From: Virgibacillus senegalensis
GTDB lineage: Bacteria > Bacillota > Bacilli > Bacillales > Amphibacillaceae
NCBI RefSeq assembly: GCF_000821245.2
Contig: NZ_LN611425.1
Location: 241,058 to 301,317, forward strand
Direction of reading: 5' to 3'
DNA: 60,260 nt
Of the stretch, positions 10,923 through 21,599 are shown piece after piece (position 1 is the first letter of the stretch; each line of letters starts with the position of its first letter). A program made the translations under genes and the position numbers. The notes beneath the pieces were generated by a model. The model did no database searches, had not been told where the DNA came from, and saw only the letters and a program-made list of their open reading frames with translations.

Positions 10923-10963
10923 TGACAGTGAAAAACTGAAACGCTATGATAGGCAGGATGTAA

Positions 10964-11010
10964 AAAAGCGGTCTGTATGGAATTTCATTTCCATACAGAC
11001 CGCTTTTCGT
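10964..11010 (+). terminator. Strong terminator after secDF
   Basis: A perfect 19-base-pair stem runs 10964-10982 with 10989-11007. It has a 6-base loop, an A-run before it and TTTT at its end. The A-tract on the other side would let it work in both directions. Confidence 0.9.
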
Positions 11011-11055
11011 TTCATTTCAAGAGGCTTGTGCCCCTCTATTCCTTCCGTTTGTTCC

Positions 11056-11175
11056 TTGCTGCGGAAATACCCTTCGCTTTCCGCGGGCGGCTGGTGAGCT
11101 TCCTCGAGCTAAAGCTCTGCGGGAACTCACCGATGCCTTTCCTCCCGCCGGAGTCTTCGGGTATTTCCTGCGCAA
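11056..11175 (+). repeat. GC-rich structured repeat, copy A
   Basis: This 120-base element has 17-base imperfect terminal inverted repeats (11056-11072 with 11159-11175, core GGAAATACCC / GGGTATTTCC). It contains a conserved core CTTCGCTTTCCGCGGGC and an inner stem GGTGAG / CTCACC. It is clearly richer in GC than its surroundings. Two related copies lie at 43222-43357 and, inverted, at 44564-44683. Open frames over it are probably not genes. The rest of the gap between secDF and lapA (11176-11414) shows nothing else I can name. Confidence 0.8.
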
Positions 11176-11414
11176 TATACCGTTTCCTAATTCTCAGCGA
11201 GGAAGCAAGCAACTTTCTTTTTACCTTTGTACTTCCACGTTGAGCATTCAGTTGTAACACTGCGGGAACAGGATATATACATGAGTTATGTGACAGGTTT
11301 GCTGCTTGTCTCCTGAATGTTCCAAATCAGTCAAGTTTTCTTTACGGTTTTGATGGGAAGTATAACAATAAAATCAGATGGTTTCGGAATATAGCATAAA
11401 AGGAGAGGTCGCAG

Positions 11415-11750
11415 ATGAAGGGGCAAAGTTATATTATTTTTGCGTTGGTATTTGCATTAATTGTAGCGATTTTCGCTGTTATAAATGTGGACCCGGTGGA
11501 AGTCGATTACTTATTTGGGAAAGGAAATGCACCATTGATCCTTGTTATTTTGATATCTGTTTTGATGGGTGGGTTAATCACGGCAGCTTTTGGATGGGTG
11601 AAAGTCTTGAGACTTCAAAGGCAACTGCGTTCTCTGCAAAGGAAAAATGAGCAGTTTGTTAACCCCACCGTCGAGTCAGTCTACAAAGGGGATCGCATGG
11701 AACAAAAACCGGAAGAAGGCTTTCTCGATCACAAGGATGAAAAGGAATAA
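11415..11750 (+). CDS. LapA domain (DUF1049) membrane protein, YrvD-like
   Basis: This 111-residue protein has two transmembrane helices (about residues 5-24 and 40-62), the VINVDPVEVDYLFG loop between them, and a charged coiled C-terminal tail (LRLQRQLRSLQRK). This is the lipopolysaccharide assembly protein A / DUF1049 architecture. In Gram-positives its role is unknown. It lies upstream of recJ, matching yrvD of B. subtilis. The ribosome site is AGGAGAGGT. Confidence 0.85.
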   Translation: MKGQSYIIFALVFALIVAIFAVINVDPVEVDYLFGKGNAPLILVILISVLMGGLITAAFGWVKVLRLQRQLRSLQRKNEQFVNPTVESVYKGDRMEQKPEEGFLDHKDEKE

Positions 11751-11762
11751 GAAAAAATCCAT

Positions 11763-11791
11763 TTGCTACCCCCGATTCACTCTAGTATAAT
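11763..11791 (+). promoter_or_regulatory. Sigma-A promoter for recJ-apt
   Basis: TTGCTA and TATAAT are separated by 17 bases, about 22 bases upstream of the recJ start. The perfect -10 box and correct spacing make it a good vegetative promoter candidate. Confidence 0.7.
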
Positions 11792-11812
11792 AAGTGGGTC
11801 AGGGGTGAATTT

Positions 11813-14161
11813 ATGTTACAAAGCCAAGCAAATTGGAAGTTTACATATAATGATTCAGATAACGATGTTCTTTTTCAAGAGGAACTTTCCTTGGCTCCGA
11901 TAACGGAGCGGTTGTTGTTTCAAAGGGGCATCCTGTCAAAGGAGCAGGTAGAGAAGTTCCTGCACCCTAGCCTGGATGACTTATATGACCCTGCGTGGAT
12001 GAATGACATCGATATGGCCGCTGAAAGAGTGCACCAGGCAATAGCGGCTGGAGAGAAAATACTGGTTTTTGGCGATTACGATGCAGACGGGGTTAGTTCT
12101 ACTGCAGTCATGCTCGAGGCATTGCAGGAACTTGGCGCGGATTGTTCTTTTTATATTCCCAATCGTTTTACAGAGGGGTACGGGCCAAATGAACAAGCCT
12201 TCCGTAAAGCAAAATCAGAGGGCGTTAACCTGATCATCACAGTGGATACAGGAATTGCTGCGGTTCATGAGGCGGAAGTGGCAAAAGAAATCGGTGTTGA
12301 CTTGATAATTACTGACCACCATGAAGTACAGGAGCAGCTGCCAGATGCTTTGGCGATCGTCCATCCGAAGTGTTCTACCGATTATCCTTTTCAGGAACTA
12401 GCCGGGGTAGGCGTTGCATTTAAATTCGCTCAGCAGTTACTTGGCTATTTCCCGGAACACTTATTAGATTTAGCTGTCATAGGTACCATCGCAGATCTGG
12501 TGCCCCTTGTCAGTGAGAACAGGGTACTTGCCAAATTTGGTTTGAAGGCAATTTCACAATCAAACCGGCCAGGAATAAAGGCTTTAAAGCAGGTTTGCAA
12601 AATAGACGGCGATATTACCGAAGAGCATATCGGTTTTTTTATTGGTCCGAGGATCAATGCGGTTGGAAGACTTCAGGATGCTGATATGGCGGTGGATTTG
12701 CTTCTCACCAAAGATTCGCATGAGGCAGCGGAATTGGCAGGATTTGTACAAGAGTTGAACCAGGAAAGGCAAAAAATTGTGGCCGATATCGCCAAAGAAG
12801 CAGAAGCATTGGTAGAAGCTGGCGATACAGGAGACAAGGTCATTGTCGCTGCCAAAGAAGGATGGAATGAAGGGGTACTAGGCATTGTTGCATCAAAACT
12901 GGTAAGAAAATACGACCGGCCTGCAATCGTGCTGTCCATCAATACTGAGAAAAACCAGGCAAAGGGATCGGCGAGAAGCATCGATGCCTTTGATTTATTC
13001 GCACATTGTATGGAGATAAGAGGTACCTTTACGCATTTTGGCGGACATGCGCAAGCTGCCGGCATGACGTTACCTGTGGAAAACCTTCCCGTACTTAGGG
13101 AACTGCTGAACAATGCAGCCGCAAAGTCTCTGTCTGAAGAGGACTATAAGCAGTCCTTGACAATCGATTCAACAGTAGATATTGACGATTTAGATGTTTC
13201 CATTATAAAAGAGGTCAATAAACTTGCCCCTTTCGGAATGAGCAATCCAAAACCACTATTCCATGTTCAGGCAAAACCTGCTGAAATCAGATTGATTGGC
13301 AGTCAGCAAAATCATTTAAAGTTTTCCTTTAAGGCTGAGCAAAAGCTGTTGGATGGAGTGGCATTTGGGATGGGGAACCTTTATCATAAAATTTCTCCCC
13401 GTTCCATTGTTGATGTGGTAGGAGAACTGGAAATAAACGAATGGAACGGAAAACAAAAAGTACAGCTGATGGTAAAAGATTTAGCTGTGAATTCGTGGCA
13501 GCTTTTTGATTTTCGCGGCTCCAGGCATTTAGCCAAACAAATTCCTTTGGAGTTGTTCCAAGAAAGTCTTGCGGTCTGCTTTCGGGAGGAGTCCTTGGAA
13601 CAGAAACTGCCGGATGAAGTTAGCCTATCCGTTTTTAGCGAGGACAAGCTGTCCGATTGGGAGCAGGAGAATATCGATCATCTGATTTTACTCGACTTGC
13701 CGGAACGGTTAGAAGATTTGGAGAAACTGGTTTCCCGTTTGAATCCAGGTAATATTTTTGCCTGTTTTTATGAAAAAGACGGCCGATTCTTGGAAGTCCT
13801 TCCGGCTCGTGAAGATTTTAAATGGTTTTATGCCATGGTTCTCAAGCGGAAGCAGTTTGATATGAACAAAGAATTGGATGTGCTCGCTAGACATAAAGGA
13901 TGGAAGCAGGAGAAGATAAAATTCATCAGTCAAGTGTTTTTTGAATTGGAATTTGTTAAAATAGAGGATGGTCTGCTAAAACCGAATCCAAATCCTGCTA
14001 AAAAGGATTTGACGGAAGCGCCAGCCTATCAAAAAATGCAAAACAGGCTGGAAATAGAAAAGAGGCTTTATTATTCTTCCTATGAAGAATTGAAAGCCTG
14101 GTTTGATCCATTAATGAAAAAGAGCGGATCACCTAAGGAGGAAGTTAGCCATGGATTATAA
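11813..14161 (+). CDS. recJ: Single-strand-specific exonuclease RecJ
   Basis: RecJ degrades single-stranded DNA 5' to 3' in recombination and mismatch repair. The 782-residue product shows the DHH phosphoesterase motifs [22 protein letters not shown] and IITDHHE, then the DHHA1 motif [14 protein letters not shown] and a C-terminal OB/accessory region. The length matches the B. subtilis protein. The ATG follows AGGGGTGA. The end overlaps apt by 11 bases, so the two genes are translationally close and cotranscribed. Confidence 0.96.
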   Translation: MLQSQANWKFTYNDSDNDVLFQEELSLAPITERLLFQRGILSKEQVEKFLHPSLDDLYDPAWMNDIDMAAERVHQAIAAGEKILVFGDYDADGVSSTAVMLEALQELGADCSFYIPNRFTEGYGPNEQAFRKAKSEGVNLIITVDTGIAAVHEAEVAKEIGVDLIITDHHEVQEQLPDALAIVHPKCSTDYPFQELAGVGVAFKFAQQLLGYFPEHLLDLAVIGTIADLVPLVSENRVLAKFGLKAISQSNRPGIKALKQVCKIDGDITEEHIGFFIGPRINAVGRLQDADMAVDLLLTKDSHEAAELAGFVQELNQERQKIVADIAKEAEALVEAGDTGDKVIVAAKEGWNEGVLGIVASKLVRKYDRPAIVLSINTEKNQAKGSARSIDAFDLFAHCMEIRGTFTHFGGHAQAAGMTLPVENLPVLRELLNNAAAKSLSEEDYKQSLTIDSTVDIDDLDVSIIKEVNKLAPFGMSNPKPLFHVQAKPAEIRLIGSQQNHLKFSFKAEQKLLDGVAFGMGNLYHKISPRSIVDVVGELEINEWNGKQKVQLMVKDLAVNSWQLFDFRGSRHLAKQIPLELFQESLAVCFREESLEQKLPDEVSLSVFSEDKLSDWEQENIDHLILLDLPERLEDLEKLVSRLNPGNIFACFYEKDGRFLEVLPAREDFKWFYAMVLKRKQFDMNKELDVLARHKGWKQEKIKFISQVFFELEFVKIEDGLLKPNPNPAKKDLTEAPAYQKMQNRLEIEKRLYYSSYEELKAWFDPLMKKSGSPKEEVSHGL

Positions 14162-14666
14162 AAAATACATTACGGTTGTAGAAGATTGGCCAAAAGAGGG
14201 AGTAAGATTCAAAGATATTACGACGCTGATGGACAATGGAACTGCCTATAAATCAGCGGTTGATGAAATCGTGGAATATGCCCGCAATAAAGAAATCGAC
14301 CTGGTAGTTGGGCCGGAAGCCAGGGGATTCATTGTTGGTTGTCCAGTATCCTATGCTCTGGAGGTTGGTTTTGCTCCTGTCAGGAAGGAAGGAAAACTTC
14401 CTCGCGAAGTAATCAAGGTCGATTACGGTTTAGAATATGGGAAAAATGTGTTAACGATTCACAAGGATGCCATTAAGCCTGGACAGCGTGTCCTGATCAC
14501 GGATGATTTGCTGGCAACTGGCGGTACAATCGAAGCAACCATCAAGCTTGTTGAAGGGCTTGGCGGCATTGTTGCGGGTTGTGCGTTCCTGATAGAATTA
14601 ACTTATTTACACGGACGTGAAAAATTGGAAGGCTATGATGTACTGACTCTAATGCAATATGAATAA
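14151..14666 (+). CDS. apt: Adenine phosphoribosyltransferase
   Basis: Apt salvages adenine to AMP using PRPP. The 171-residue protein has [10 protein letters not shown] and the PRPP-binding motif [16 protein letters not shown] (residues about 118-133), diagnostic for the type I phosphoribosyltransferase fold. The AAGGAGG site lies inside the end of recJ. The gene stands between recJ and relA, as in many Bacilli. Confidence 0.97.
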   Translation: MDYKKYITVVEDWPKEGVRFKDITTLMDNGTAYKSAVDEIVEYARNKEIDLVVGPEARGFIVGCPVSYALEVGFAPVRKEGKLPREVIKVDYGLEYGKNVLTIHKDAIKPGQRVLITDDLLATGGTIEATIKLVEGLGGIVAGCAFLIELTYLHGREKLEGYDVLTLMQYE

Positions 14667-14677
14667 TAGCAAAAAGA

Positions 14678-14707
14678 AGGAGTGCTCTCAGGAGTACTCC
14701 TGTTTAA
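14678..14707 (+). terminator. Hairpin after apt
   Basis: A 10-base-pair stem (AGGAGTGCTC / GAGTACTCCT, one G-T pair) with a TCAG loop lies 12 bases after the apt stop. The following T-tract is poor (TGTTT), so termination may be partial. The gap onward to relA (14708-14942) is rich in T-runs and holds no gene that I can support. Confidence 0.6.
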
Positions 14708-14942
14708 CTACAATCGATGGTTCTTTCCGTCGGATAAACTTTTTTTCTTTACTTTTTTTTAGCTTTTTTTATACTAGAAGAAAGCATTGACACCAAAAGT
14801 TGTTTTTTTACACCTTTCTTTTTGATATCTCGGTGTCTAGGGCTTTCTTACTTCATTCAAACAATCATCATTTATCAATAAATGGTTCATTATATACTCG
14901 TGCATTCCAGTGTTCAATAGTAAAAGAAATCAAGGTGATTAC

Positions 14943-17147
14943 ATGTCGAAAGATAAAATTTTGACAGCAGAAGATGTAATGGAGCAGGCTGGTACGTATC
15001 TTTCCGAAGAAGATATATCCTTTATCAGGCTGGCGTATGAATATGCCGAAAAGGCCCATGAAGGACAGTATCGCCGGTCGGGAGAAGCATATATTATCCA
15101 TCCCATTCAGGTCGCGGGCATTCTGGTTCATTTGGAACTAGATCCCGAGACGATTGCTGGCGGCTTTTTACACGATGTTGTCGAAGATACCGATGTAACG
15201 GTAGAACAGCTGAGAGAAGCGTTCAATGACGAAGTTGCAATGCTCGTCGATGGTGTTACCAAGCTTGGAAAAATTAAATACAAATCAAAAGAGGCCCAAC
15301 AAGCGGAAAACCATCGAAAAATGTTTGTGGCCATGGCTAAAGATATCCGGGTGATCCTGATAAAACTTGCTGATCGGCTCCACAACATGCGGACGCTTAA
15401 GCATTTACCTCCTGAAAAACAGCGGAGGATTTCGAATGAGACACTGGAAATATTTTCTCCACTGGCGCATCGTCTGGGTATTTCCACTATTAAGTGGGAA
15501 CTGGAAGATACGGCTTTACGCTATTTAAATCCCCAACAGTACTACCGAATTGTGCATTTGATGAAGCAAAAGCGGGAAGAACGTGAAAACTATATCGACG
15601 AAGTCATGCAGGAAGTGCAAAACCAATTAGATGAAGTCCATATTAAAGCTGATTTTTCTGGACGGCCGAAGCACTTATACAGTATTTATAAAAAGATGGC
15701 TATGCAAAACAAGCAATTTAATGAAATCTATGACCTGCTGGCTGTACGGATTATCGTAGACAGTATCAAGGACTGTTACGCTGTACTTGGAATCATTCAT
15801 ACTTGCTGGAAGCCAATGCCAGGGCGTTTCAAAGATTATATTGCAATGCCTAAACCAAACCTTTATCAATCCTTGCATACAACGGTGATCGGTCCAAAAG
15901 GAGCTCCTTTGGAAGTGCAAATCCGGACAAAAGAAATGCATGAAATAGCTGAATACGGGATTGCCGCACACTGGGCCTATAAGGAAGGAAAACAGCTTGA
16001 CCATAATCAGCAGGACTCGGAAGCAAAGTTGAGCTGGTTCCGGGAAATATTGGAATGGCAAAATGAAACGCATGATGCCGAAGAGTTTATGGAATCACTA
16101 AAAGTCGATTTGTTTTCCGATATGGTGTATGTCTTTACACCGAAAGGGGATGTAATCGAGCTCCCATCGGGTTCTGTACCACTAGATTTTGCTTACAAGA
16201 TTCATACGGAAGTCGGCAACCAGACAATCGGTGCCAAAGTGAACGGTAAGATGGAACCACTTGATTACCGGCTGCATACAGGGGACATAGTCGAAGTGAT
16301 GACATCGAAACACTCCTACGGTCCTTCTCAGGACTGGCTTAGCATCACCCAGACGTCCCAGGCGAAAAACAAAATCAAGCAATTTTTCAAAAAACAGCGT
16401 CGTGAAGAGAATGTGGTAAAAGGCAGGGAATTGGTAGAAAAAGAAATACGAGCGGCTGGATTTGAGCCGAGTGAAATATTAACCGCTGAGAATATCGAAA
16501 AGACTGCTGAAAAGTTTAATTTCAGTAATGAGGACGATATGTATGCTGCAGTTGGATACCAGGGAATCACTGCTGCTCAAATCGCCACACGGCTGACGGA
16601 GAAGCAGAAAAGGCTAAACTTGAAGACACAGGATTTAGCTGAAACACTGGAGGGTGTAGCTAAAAAGGAGGTCAAGCCTGCCCAGGGCCGTAAACGAGAC
16701 TCGGGTGTCAGAGTGGCAGGTGTAGACAACTTGCTAGTACGATTGTCTAAATGCTGCAACCCAGTACCTGGTGATGATATTGTCGGCTATATTACGAAGG
16801 GGCGAGGTGTTTCCGTCCACCGTACTGACTGCCCGAACATTCAGACAGAAGAAGCGAAGGATCGGATTTTAGAAGTTGACTGGGAAAACAATGATGCCCA
16901 AACCAAGCAATACCATGTCGATTTGGAAATATCCGGTTTTGACAGGCGCGGCTTGTTAAATGAAGTATTACAGGCTGTCAATGAAACCAAAACAAATATC
17001 ATCGGTGTCAATGGTAAATCTGATCGCAACAAGATGGCTTTGATTCATATTACCATTTTGATTCACAATATTAGTCATCTGCGAAAGATAGTGGACAGGC
17101 TAAAGCAAATCAAGGATGTATATACCGTAACAAGAATGTTGCAATAA
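14943..17147 (+). CDS. relA: Bifunctional (p)ppGpp synthetase/hydrolase RelA
   Basis: This 734-residue Rel-type enzyme makes and degrades (p)ppGpp in the stringent response. Domains in order are an HD hydrolase with GGFLHDVVEDTDVT, a synthetase with RPKHLYSIYKKM and PNLYQSLHTTVIG, TGS (VYVFTPKGDVIELP), a CCNPVPGDDIVGYITKGRGV region, and a C-terminal ACT domain. The intact HDxxED motif indicates hydrolase activity. The ATG at 14943 follows AAGGTGAT; an upstream ATG at 14910 lacks a site. The length equals the B. subtilis protein. Confidence 0.97.
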   Translation: MSKDKILTAEDVMEQAGTYLSEEDISFIRLAYEYAEKAHEGQYRRSGEAYIIHPIQVAGILVHLELDPETIAGGFLHDVVEDTDVTVEQLREAFNDEVAMLVDGVTKLGKIKYKSKEAQQAENHRKMFVAMAKDIRVILIKLADRLHNMRTLKHLPPEKQRRISNETLEIFSPLAHRLGISTIKWELEDTALRYLNPQQYYRIVHLMKQKREERENYIDEVMQEVQNQLDEVHIKADFSGRPKHLYSIYKKMAMQNKQFNEIYDLLAVRIIVDSIKDCYAVLGIIHTCWKPMPGRFKDYIAMPKPNLYQSLHTTVIGPKGAPLEVQIRTKEMHEIAEYGIAAHWAYKEGKQLDHNQQDSEAKLSWFREILEWQNETHDAEEFMESLKVDLFSDMVYVFTPKGDVIELPSGSVPLDFAYKIHTEVGNQTIGAKVNGKMEPLDYRLHTGDIVEVMTSKHSYGPSQDWLSITQTSQAKNKIKQFFKKQRREENVVKGRELVEKEIRAAGFEPSEILTAENIEKTAEKFNFSNEDDMYAAVGYQGITAAQIATRLTEKQKRLNLKTQDLAETLEGVAKKEVKPAQGRKRDSGVRVAGVDNLLVRLSKCCNPVPGDDIVGYITKGRGVSVHRTDCPNIQTEEAKDRILEVDWENNDAQTKQYHVDLEISGFDRRGLLNEVLQAVNETKTNIIGVNGKSDRNKMALIHITILIHNISHLRKIVDRLKQIKDVYTVTRMLQ

Positions 17148-17162
17148 GGAGTGCTTGAAGAA

Positions 17163-17618
17163 GTGAAAGCTGTTATTCAAAGGGCAAAACAAGCCAGAGT
17201 GGTTGTAGAGGATAACACCGAAGGCAAGATAGATTTCGGGCTGGTTGTATTACTAGGGGTCAGCCATGACGATACAGAAGAAGATGCCGAATATTTAGCG
17301 AAAAAAATTGTATCTCTGCGAATTTTTGAAGATGAGCAGGAAAAAATGAATTTGTCATTACAAGATGTAGGGGGCAGTGTCTTGTCCATTTCTCAATTTA
17401 CCCTGTATGCTGATACGAGAAAAGGAAGACGGCCGAACTTTTTGGCCGCAGCAAAACCTGACCCTGCAAAACATTTATACGGTGTCTTTAATCAGTTGCT
17501 GGAGGAAGCAGGTACCCGGGTTGAAACGGGTGTTTTCGGTGCAGATATGCAGGTGCACCTTACCAATGATGGCCCAGTAACATTAATTTTAGATAGCTCT
17601 GACCGTTCACGCAGTTAA
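17163..17618 (+). CDS. dtd: D-aminoacyl-tRNA deacylase
   Basis: Dtd removes D-amino acids mischarged on tRNA. The 151-residue protein has [10 protein letters not shown] and the C-terminal NDGPVTL that forms the Gly-cisPro active-site motif. The GTG at 17163 gives the family start [11 protein letters not shown]; a GTG four codons upstream is less consistent with relatives. The AAGGAG site overlaps the relA stop, so relA and dtd form one operon. The sequence between it and the next gene (17619-17815) shows no convincing gene. Confidence 0.94.
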   Translation: MKAVIQRAKQARVVVEDNTEGKIDFGLVVLLGVSHDDTEEDAEYLAKKIVSLRIFEDEQEKMNLSLQDVGGSVLSISQFTLYADTRKGRRPNFLAAAKPDPAKHLYGVFNQLLEEAGTRVETGVFGADMQVHLTNDGPVTLILDSSDRSRS

Positions 17619-17815
17619 TTGTTTCTGCGATCTGATGAGCTGCTTTTTCACTATGTACCGAAGTGCCTGGGATTCTTTCCTATCCGGGGCTGTACCGGCA
17701 TAGCCTTGGATTGAATTGGACATACTTAACATAGATATTCGAAACTGTTTTTGAACTGTGTTTCGCTTGGCTAGTCATTTAAGTGAAATCCATTCAATAA
17801 GGAGGGCTATAGTCG

Positions 17816-17992
17816 ATGCGGTATACCCAAAAGCAATCGGACATGCAGGCTGCTTCTCCGAGTATTTTTGGAGCAGACTTCCACCGTTTTATGGAAATCG
17901 AGGGCCATTTAAACAGGATTGAAATTGCTGAAGAGCTTGGTATCTCACTCGGGGAAGTGAAAAAATTGAAAGAAAAACTGAACCGTGCTTGA
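17816..17992 (+). CDS. 58-residue HTH-like small protein (possibly YrzK-type)
   Basis: This short frame has an excellent ribosome site, AAGGAGGG, 9 bases before its ATG. The C-terminal half (IEIAEELGISLGEVKKLKEKL) reads as a helix-turn-helix like those of sigma or MerR regions. The N-terminal half carries FGADFHRFMEIEG. B. subtilis has a small gene, yrzK, in the same interval before hisS; homology is my inference. The stop codon overlaps the -35 box of the hisS promoter. Function unknown. Confidence 0.7.
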   Translation: MRYTQKQSDMQAASPSIFGADFHRFMEIEGHLNRIEIAEELGISLGEVKKLKEKLNRA

Positions 17993-18017
17993 CAACGGAA
18001 ACAGCAAACATTATGAT
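17989..18017 (+). promoter_or_regulatory. Sigma-A promoter of the hisS-aspS T-box transcript
   Basis: A consensus TTGACA and TATGAT are separated by 17 bases. Transcription would start near 18024, just before the T-box leader. Confidence 0.8.
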
Positions 18018-18023
18018 TATAAA

Positions 18024-18294
18024 CAATTCTTAATATGATTCGTAAAACCATGGAAGGGAAAAGTAGACAGAAGTACACATGTACAGAGAGGAAGTGCCAT
18101 AGGTTGAGAGCACTTTTGCATGATGATCTGTTGAAAGACGTCCCAGAGGTTTTGTATTGAAGATAGCAGTAAATACAAACGTTTTGCAGGCGTTAACTGT
18201 GAAAGTGGAAGCTTAAAGAACAGCTTCAACCAGGGTGGCAACGCGGGTGAACTCTCGTCCCTTTTTATAAAGGGGACGGGAGTTTATTTTTTTT
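18024..18294 (+). promoter_or_regulatory. T-box riboswitch leader of hisS-aspS
   Basis: The conserved T-box AGGGTGGCAACGCGG is at 18232-18246. The terminator AACTCTCGTCCC...GGGACGGGAGTT with a long T-run is at 18250-18294. An AAGTAGA element of the Stem I specifier loop is near 18060. Uncharged tRNA would stabilise the antiterminator and raise synthetase expression. I could not fix the specifier codon with certainty; a GAC (Asp) triplet stands at 18137-18139 in about the expected place. The terminator is followed by about 115 bases before the hisS start. Confidence 0.9.
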
Positions 18295-18413
18295 CGTTGA
18301 ACAGTGATGGGAATGGATTAACGCACAACGTGATTGAGGAAATAAAACAGTCCTATAGTCGTATTAAGATAGGTAGTGTTACATTACATAACATGAAAAT
18401 AGGGGGTTTTAAA

Positions 18414-19694
18414 ATGAGTATGAAGGCACCGAGAGGTACACAGGATCTTTTGCCTGAGGCAACTGGTAACTGGCAATATATCGAACATAAACTGTCTGAT
18501 TTATGCAGACGATTTAACTACCAAGAAGTTCGCACACCTATCTTCGAGCATACTGAATTATTTCAGCGGGGAGTAGGAGATAGCACAGACATTGTCCAAA
18601 AGGAAATGTACACTTTTGAAGACAGAGGCGGAAGAAGCTTGACATTACGGCCGGAAGGTACTGCTTCGGTGGCACGGGCGTTTGTCGAACATAAGCTATA
18701 CGGACTTGCGAATCAGCCGGTCAAACTGTTTTATGTTGGTCCGATGTTCCGATACGAACGGCCTCAGCAAGGTAGAATGCGGCAGTTTGTCCAATTTGGA
18801 ATAGAGGCTTTGGGAAGTGCAGACCCGGCTGTGGATGCGGAAGTACTTGCACTGGCTATGAGTGCATATCAGGAATTAGGACTTCGATCCCTGAAACTCG
18901 TTATTAATAGCCTGGGCGATTGGGAGAGCCGTAAAAACCACCGGGAAGCATTAGTGGAGCATTTTTCACCGCATAAAGAAGAGCTTTGTGCAGATTGTCA
19001 GGTGCGGCTTGAGCAAAACCCGCTTCGCGTCCTGGATTGTAAAAAGGACAAAGACCATCCGGCGATGGCAACAGCCCCTTCGATTCTGACTTATTTAAAC
19101 CAAGAATCGGAACAGTACTTTGCGAAAGTAAAGGAACACCTTGATAATATGGGCATTGAATATGTCGTTGATCCAAATCTCGTACGTGGACTGGATTATT
19201 ATAATCACACTGCTTTTGAGATCATGAGTGATGCCGAAGGATTTGGCGCTATTACTACTTTGTCAGGCGGCGGACGTTACAATGGACTTGTTGAAGAATT
19301 AGGTGGACCGGAAACGCCCGGTATTGGATTTGCCATGAGCCTGGAGCGTCTTTTAATGGCTTTGGAAGCCGAAGGTATCGAGTTACCGGTGGACGAGGGG
19401 CTGGACTGTTTTGTTGTAGCTTTGGGAGAAAAAGCTGAAAAGGCAGCGGTCCGCTACACTTATGAGTTAAGGAAAGCCGGTATCCAGGTAGATAAGGACT
19501 ACAAACAGCGAAAATTTAAAGCACAATTCAAAGCAGCCGACCGCTTAAAAGCGAAACATGTAGTCATATTAGGTGACGAAGAATTGGAAAACAAGGTGGC
19601 AGCAGTGAGAAACATGGCTACCGGAGTACAAGAAGATGTTCCGCTGCAGCAATTGGTGTCCTATATGAAGCAACAGTTGGAAGGAGGAAACTGA
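18414..19694 (+). CDS. hisS: Histidyl-tRNA synthetase
   Basis: This 426-residue class II synthetase charges tRNA-His. It begins with the family motif [12 protein letters not shown]. It shows motif 2 ([19 protein letters not shown]), the histidine-binding [28 protein letters not shown], and motif 3 [11 protein letters not shown]. The C-terminal anticodon domain follows. The ATG at 18414 follows AGGGGG; the frame is open further upstream into the T-box terminator but has no site there. It is followed one base later by aspS. Confidence 0.97.
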   Translation: MSMKAPRGTQDLLPEATGNWQYIEHKLSDLCRRFNYQEVRTPIFEHTELFQRGVGDSTDIVQKEMYTFEDRGGRSLTLRPEGTASVARAFVEHKLYGLANQPVKLFYVGPMFRYERPQQGRMRQFVQFGIEALGSADPAVDAEVLALAMSAYQELGLRSLKLVINSLGDWESRKNHREALVEHFSPHKEELCADCQVRLEQNPLRVLDCKKDKDHPAMATAPSILTYLNQESEQYFAKVKEHLDNMGIEYVVDPNLVRGLDYYNHTAFEIMSDAEGFGAITTLSGGGRYNGLVEELGGPETPGIGFAMSLERLLMALEAEGIELPVDEGLDCFVVALGEKAEKAAVRYTYELRKAGIQVDKDYKQRKFKAQFKAADRLKAKHVVILGDEELENKVAAVRNMATGVQEDVPLQQLVSYMKQQLEGGN

Positions 19695-19695
19695 T

Positions 19696-21480
19696 ATGCC
19701 GGATTCAAGACAAATGGCAGGAAAACTATCAAGAGAATCAGTTGGAGAGCAAGTTAAATTAAAAGGGTGGGTACAAAAACGCCGTGATTTAGGTGGTTTG
19801 ATCTTTATCGACTTAAGAGATCGTTCTGGAATTGTCCAGGTTGTATTCAATCCAGACGTTTCCAAAGAAGCCCTAGAGATTGCAGAAAGGGTTCGAAGTG
19901 AATATGTCGTGGAAATTGATGGAGCGGTGGTCGAACGCGACAGTAGTACAGTCAATGAAAAAATGGCTACAGGAGAAATAGAAATTTCCGTATCCAGCAT
20001 CCGCATTTTGAATAAGTCGAAAACACCTCCCTTTCCAATTGAAGGGGATACAGATGTATCCGAAGACCTGCGGTTGAAACATCGCTATATCGACTTGCGG
20101 CGAGAACCGATGCAAAATACATTCAAGCTTCGGCATCAAGCCACCCAAGTGATTCGAAGTTTTTTAAATGAAGAAGAATTTTTAGAAATGGAAACCCCGA
20201 TGCTGACGAAGAGTACACCGGAAGGAGCAAGGGATTATTTAGTACCGAGCAGGGTACACCCTGGACAGTTTTATGCCCTTCCGCAGTCTCCACAGTTATT
20301 TAAACAGTTGCTGATGGTTTCCGGTTTTGAAAAATATTATCAGTTTGCCCGTTGTTTCCGTGACGAAGACTTACGTGCTGACCGTCAGCCTGAGTTCACA
20401 CAAATCGACATTGAAACCTCTTTTATGTCGAGCGAAGAAATCATGGCAATGGCGGAAAGAATGATGAAAAAAGTAATGAAGCAAGTGAAGGATATGGATA
20501 TCGAAATACCGTTCCCGCGAATGAGCTATGAAGAAGCTATGGAACGATTCGGTTCCGATAAACCTGACACGAGGTTTGCAATGGAATTAGTGAACGTTTC
20601 GGAAGTAGTTAAAGGCTCCGGTTTTAAAGTTTTCAGCAGCGCGGTGGAAAGTGGTGGAAAAGTCAGTGCACTGAATGTAAAGGGTGCTGCAGCAGATTAC
20701 TCCCGTAAAGATATCGATCAGCTGACAGAGTTCGTGAAGATTTACGGTGCAAAAGGTTTAGCTTGGCTGAAAGTGGAAGTAAACGAATTGAAGGGTCCAA
20801 TCGCTAAATTTCTAACGGAAGAGGAGGCAGCTGACATAAAGCGTGCACTCGAAGCAGAAGATGGCGACTTGTTATTGTTTGTTGCTGATAAAGTCTCTGT
20901 AGTCCATGAAAGCCTCGGAGCGTTAAGGCTGAAATTGGCGAAAGAACGTAAATTGATAGACGAGTCTCTTTTCCATTTCCTTTGGGTGACAGATTGGCCG
21001 CTGTTGGAATACGACGAGGATCAGGGCCGCTACTTCGCTGCCCATCATCCGTTTACCATGCCAATGCAAAAGGATGTCGACAAGCTGGATACACATCCGG
21101 AGCAAGTAAAAGCGGAAGCGTATGATCTTGTGCTTAACGGTTATGAACTGGGTGGCGGCTCTTTACGTATCTATCAACGTGAAATGCAAAATAAGATGTT
21201 TGAGGTATTAGGGTTTTCCCAGAAAGAAGCAGAGGATCAATTTGGTTTTCTACTTGATGCGCTGGAAAGTGGAGCCCCACCACATGGCGGGATCGCTCTT
21301 GGTTTTGACCGGTTTATCATGCTACTTGCCGGCCGGACGAATCTCAGGGACACGATTTTGTTTCCTAAAACAGCATCAGCATCCGATTTGCTTACAGAAG
21401 CCCCTGGCGGTGTAAGTCAAGCACAGCTGGATGAACTGAGTTTGAAATTGAATGTGAAAGAATCAGAACAGCCATCCTGA
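19696..21480 (+). CDS. aspS: Aspartyl-tRNA synthetase
   Basis: This 594-residue class IIb synthetase has an N-terminal OB-fold anticodon domain (residues about 1-105, [21 protein letters not shown]), motif 2 [17 protein letters not shown], a bacterial GAD insertion domain in the middle, and motif 3 [12 protein letters not shown]. It is coupled to hisS (start one base after the hisS stop, AAGGAGG inside hisS), so both respond to one T-box. 6S RNA lies directly downstream. Confidence 0.97.
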   Translation: MPDSRQMAGKLSRESVGEQVKLKGWVQKRRDLGGLIFIDLRDRSGIVQVVFNPDVSKEALEIAERVRSEYVVEIDGAVVERDSSTVNEKMATGEIEISVSSIRILNKSKTPPFPIEGDTDVSEDLRLKHRYIDLRREPMQNTFKLRHQATQVIRSFLNEEEFLEMETPMLTKSTPEGARDYLVPSRVHPGQFYALPQSPQLFKQLLMVSGFEKYYQFARCFRDEDLRADRQPEFTQIDIETSFMSSEEIMAMAERMMKKVMKQVKDMDIEIPFPRMSYEEAMERFGSDKPDTRFAMELVNVSEVVKGSGFKVFSSAVESGGKVSALNVKGAAADYSRKDIDQLTEFVKIYGAKGLAWLKVEVNELKGPIAKFLTEEEAADIKRALEAEDGDLLLFVADKVSVVHESLGALRLKLAKERKLIDESLFHFLWVTDWPLLEYDEDQGRYFAAHHPFTMPMQKDVDKLDTHPEQVKAEAYDLVLNGYELGGGSLRIYQREMQNKMFEVLGFSQKEAEDQFGFLLDALESGAPPHGGIALGFDRFIMLLAGRTNLRDTILFPKTASASDLLTEAPGGVSQAQLDELSLKLNVKESEQPS

Positions 21481-21528
21481 CATTGCAAATTTGTAACAAA
21501 TGTTATGGAAACGTCATGAGCTACCTTC

Positions 21529-21557
21529 TTGAAAGCGGGAAGCTTCTGTGCTATTAT
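21529..21557 (+). promoter_or_regulatory. Sigma-A promoter of 6S RNA
   Basis: TTGAAA and TATTAT are separated by exactly 17 bases. A start near 21564 would give a 5' leader of about 35 bases before the closing stem of 6S RNA, with a small hairpin GCGG/CCGC in it. Confidence 0.65.
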
Positions 21558-21599
21558 TTGAATATAACTTAAGCGGTTTTCTTTTTGAAAGCCGCCGTC

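Noticed and set aside
10977-11260. Frames of 74-88 codons on both strands over repeat copy A
   Set aside because: They coincide with the structured GC-rich repeat and the secDF terminator; no ribosome site.
14750-14800. TTGACA and TATACT look-alikes upstream of relA
   Set aside because: Spacing between usable -35 and -10 boxes is wrong; the T-rich sequence makes chance matches likely.
17607-17723. A 38-codon minus-strand frame (MSNSIQGYAGTAPDRKESQ...) overlapping the end of dtd
   Set aside because: No ribosome site upstream and no family that I recognise; it may be chance, although its composition looks protein-like.
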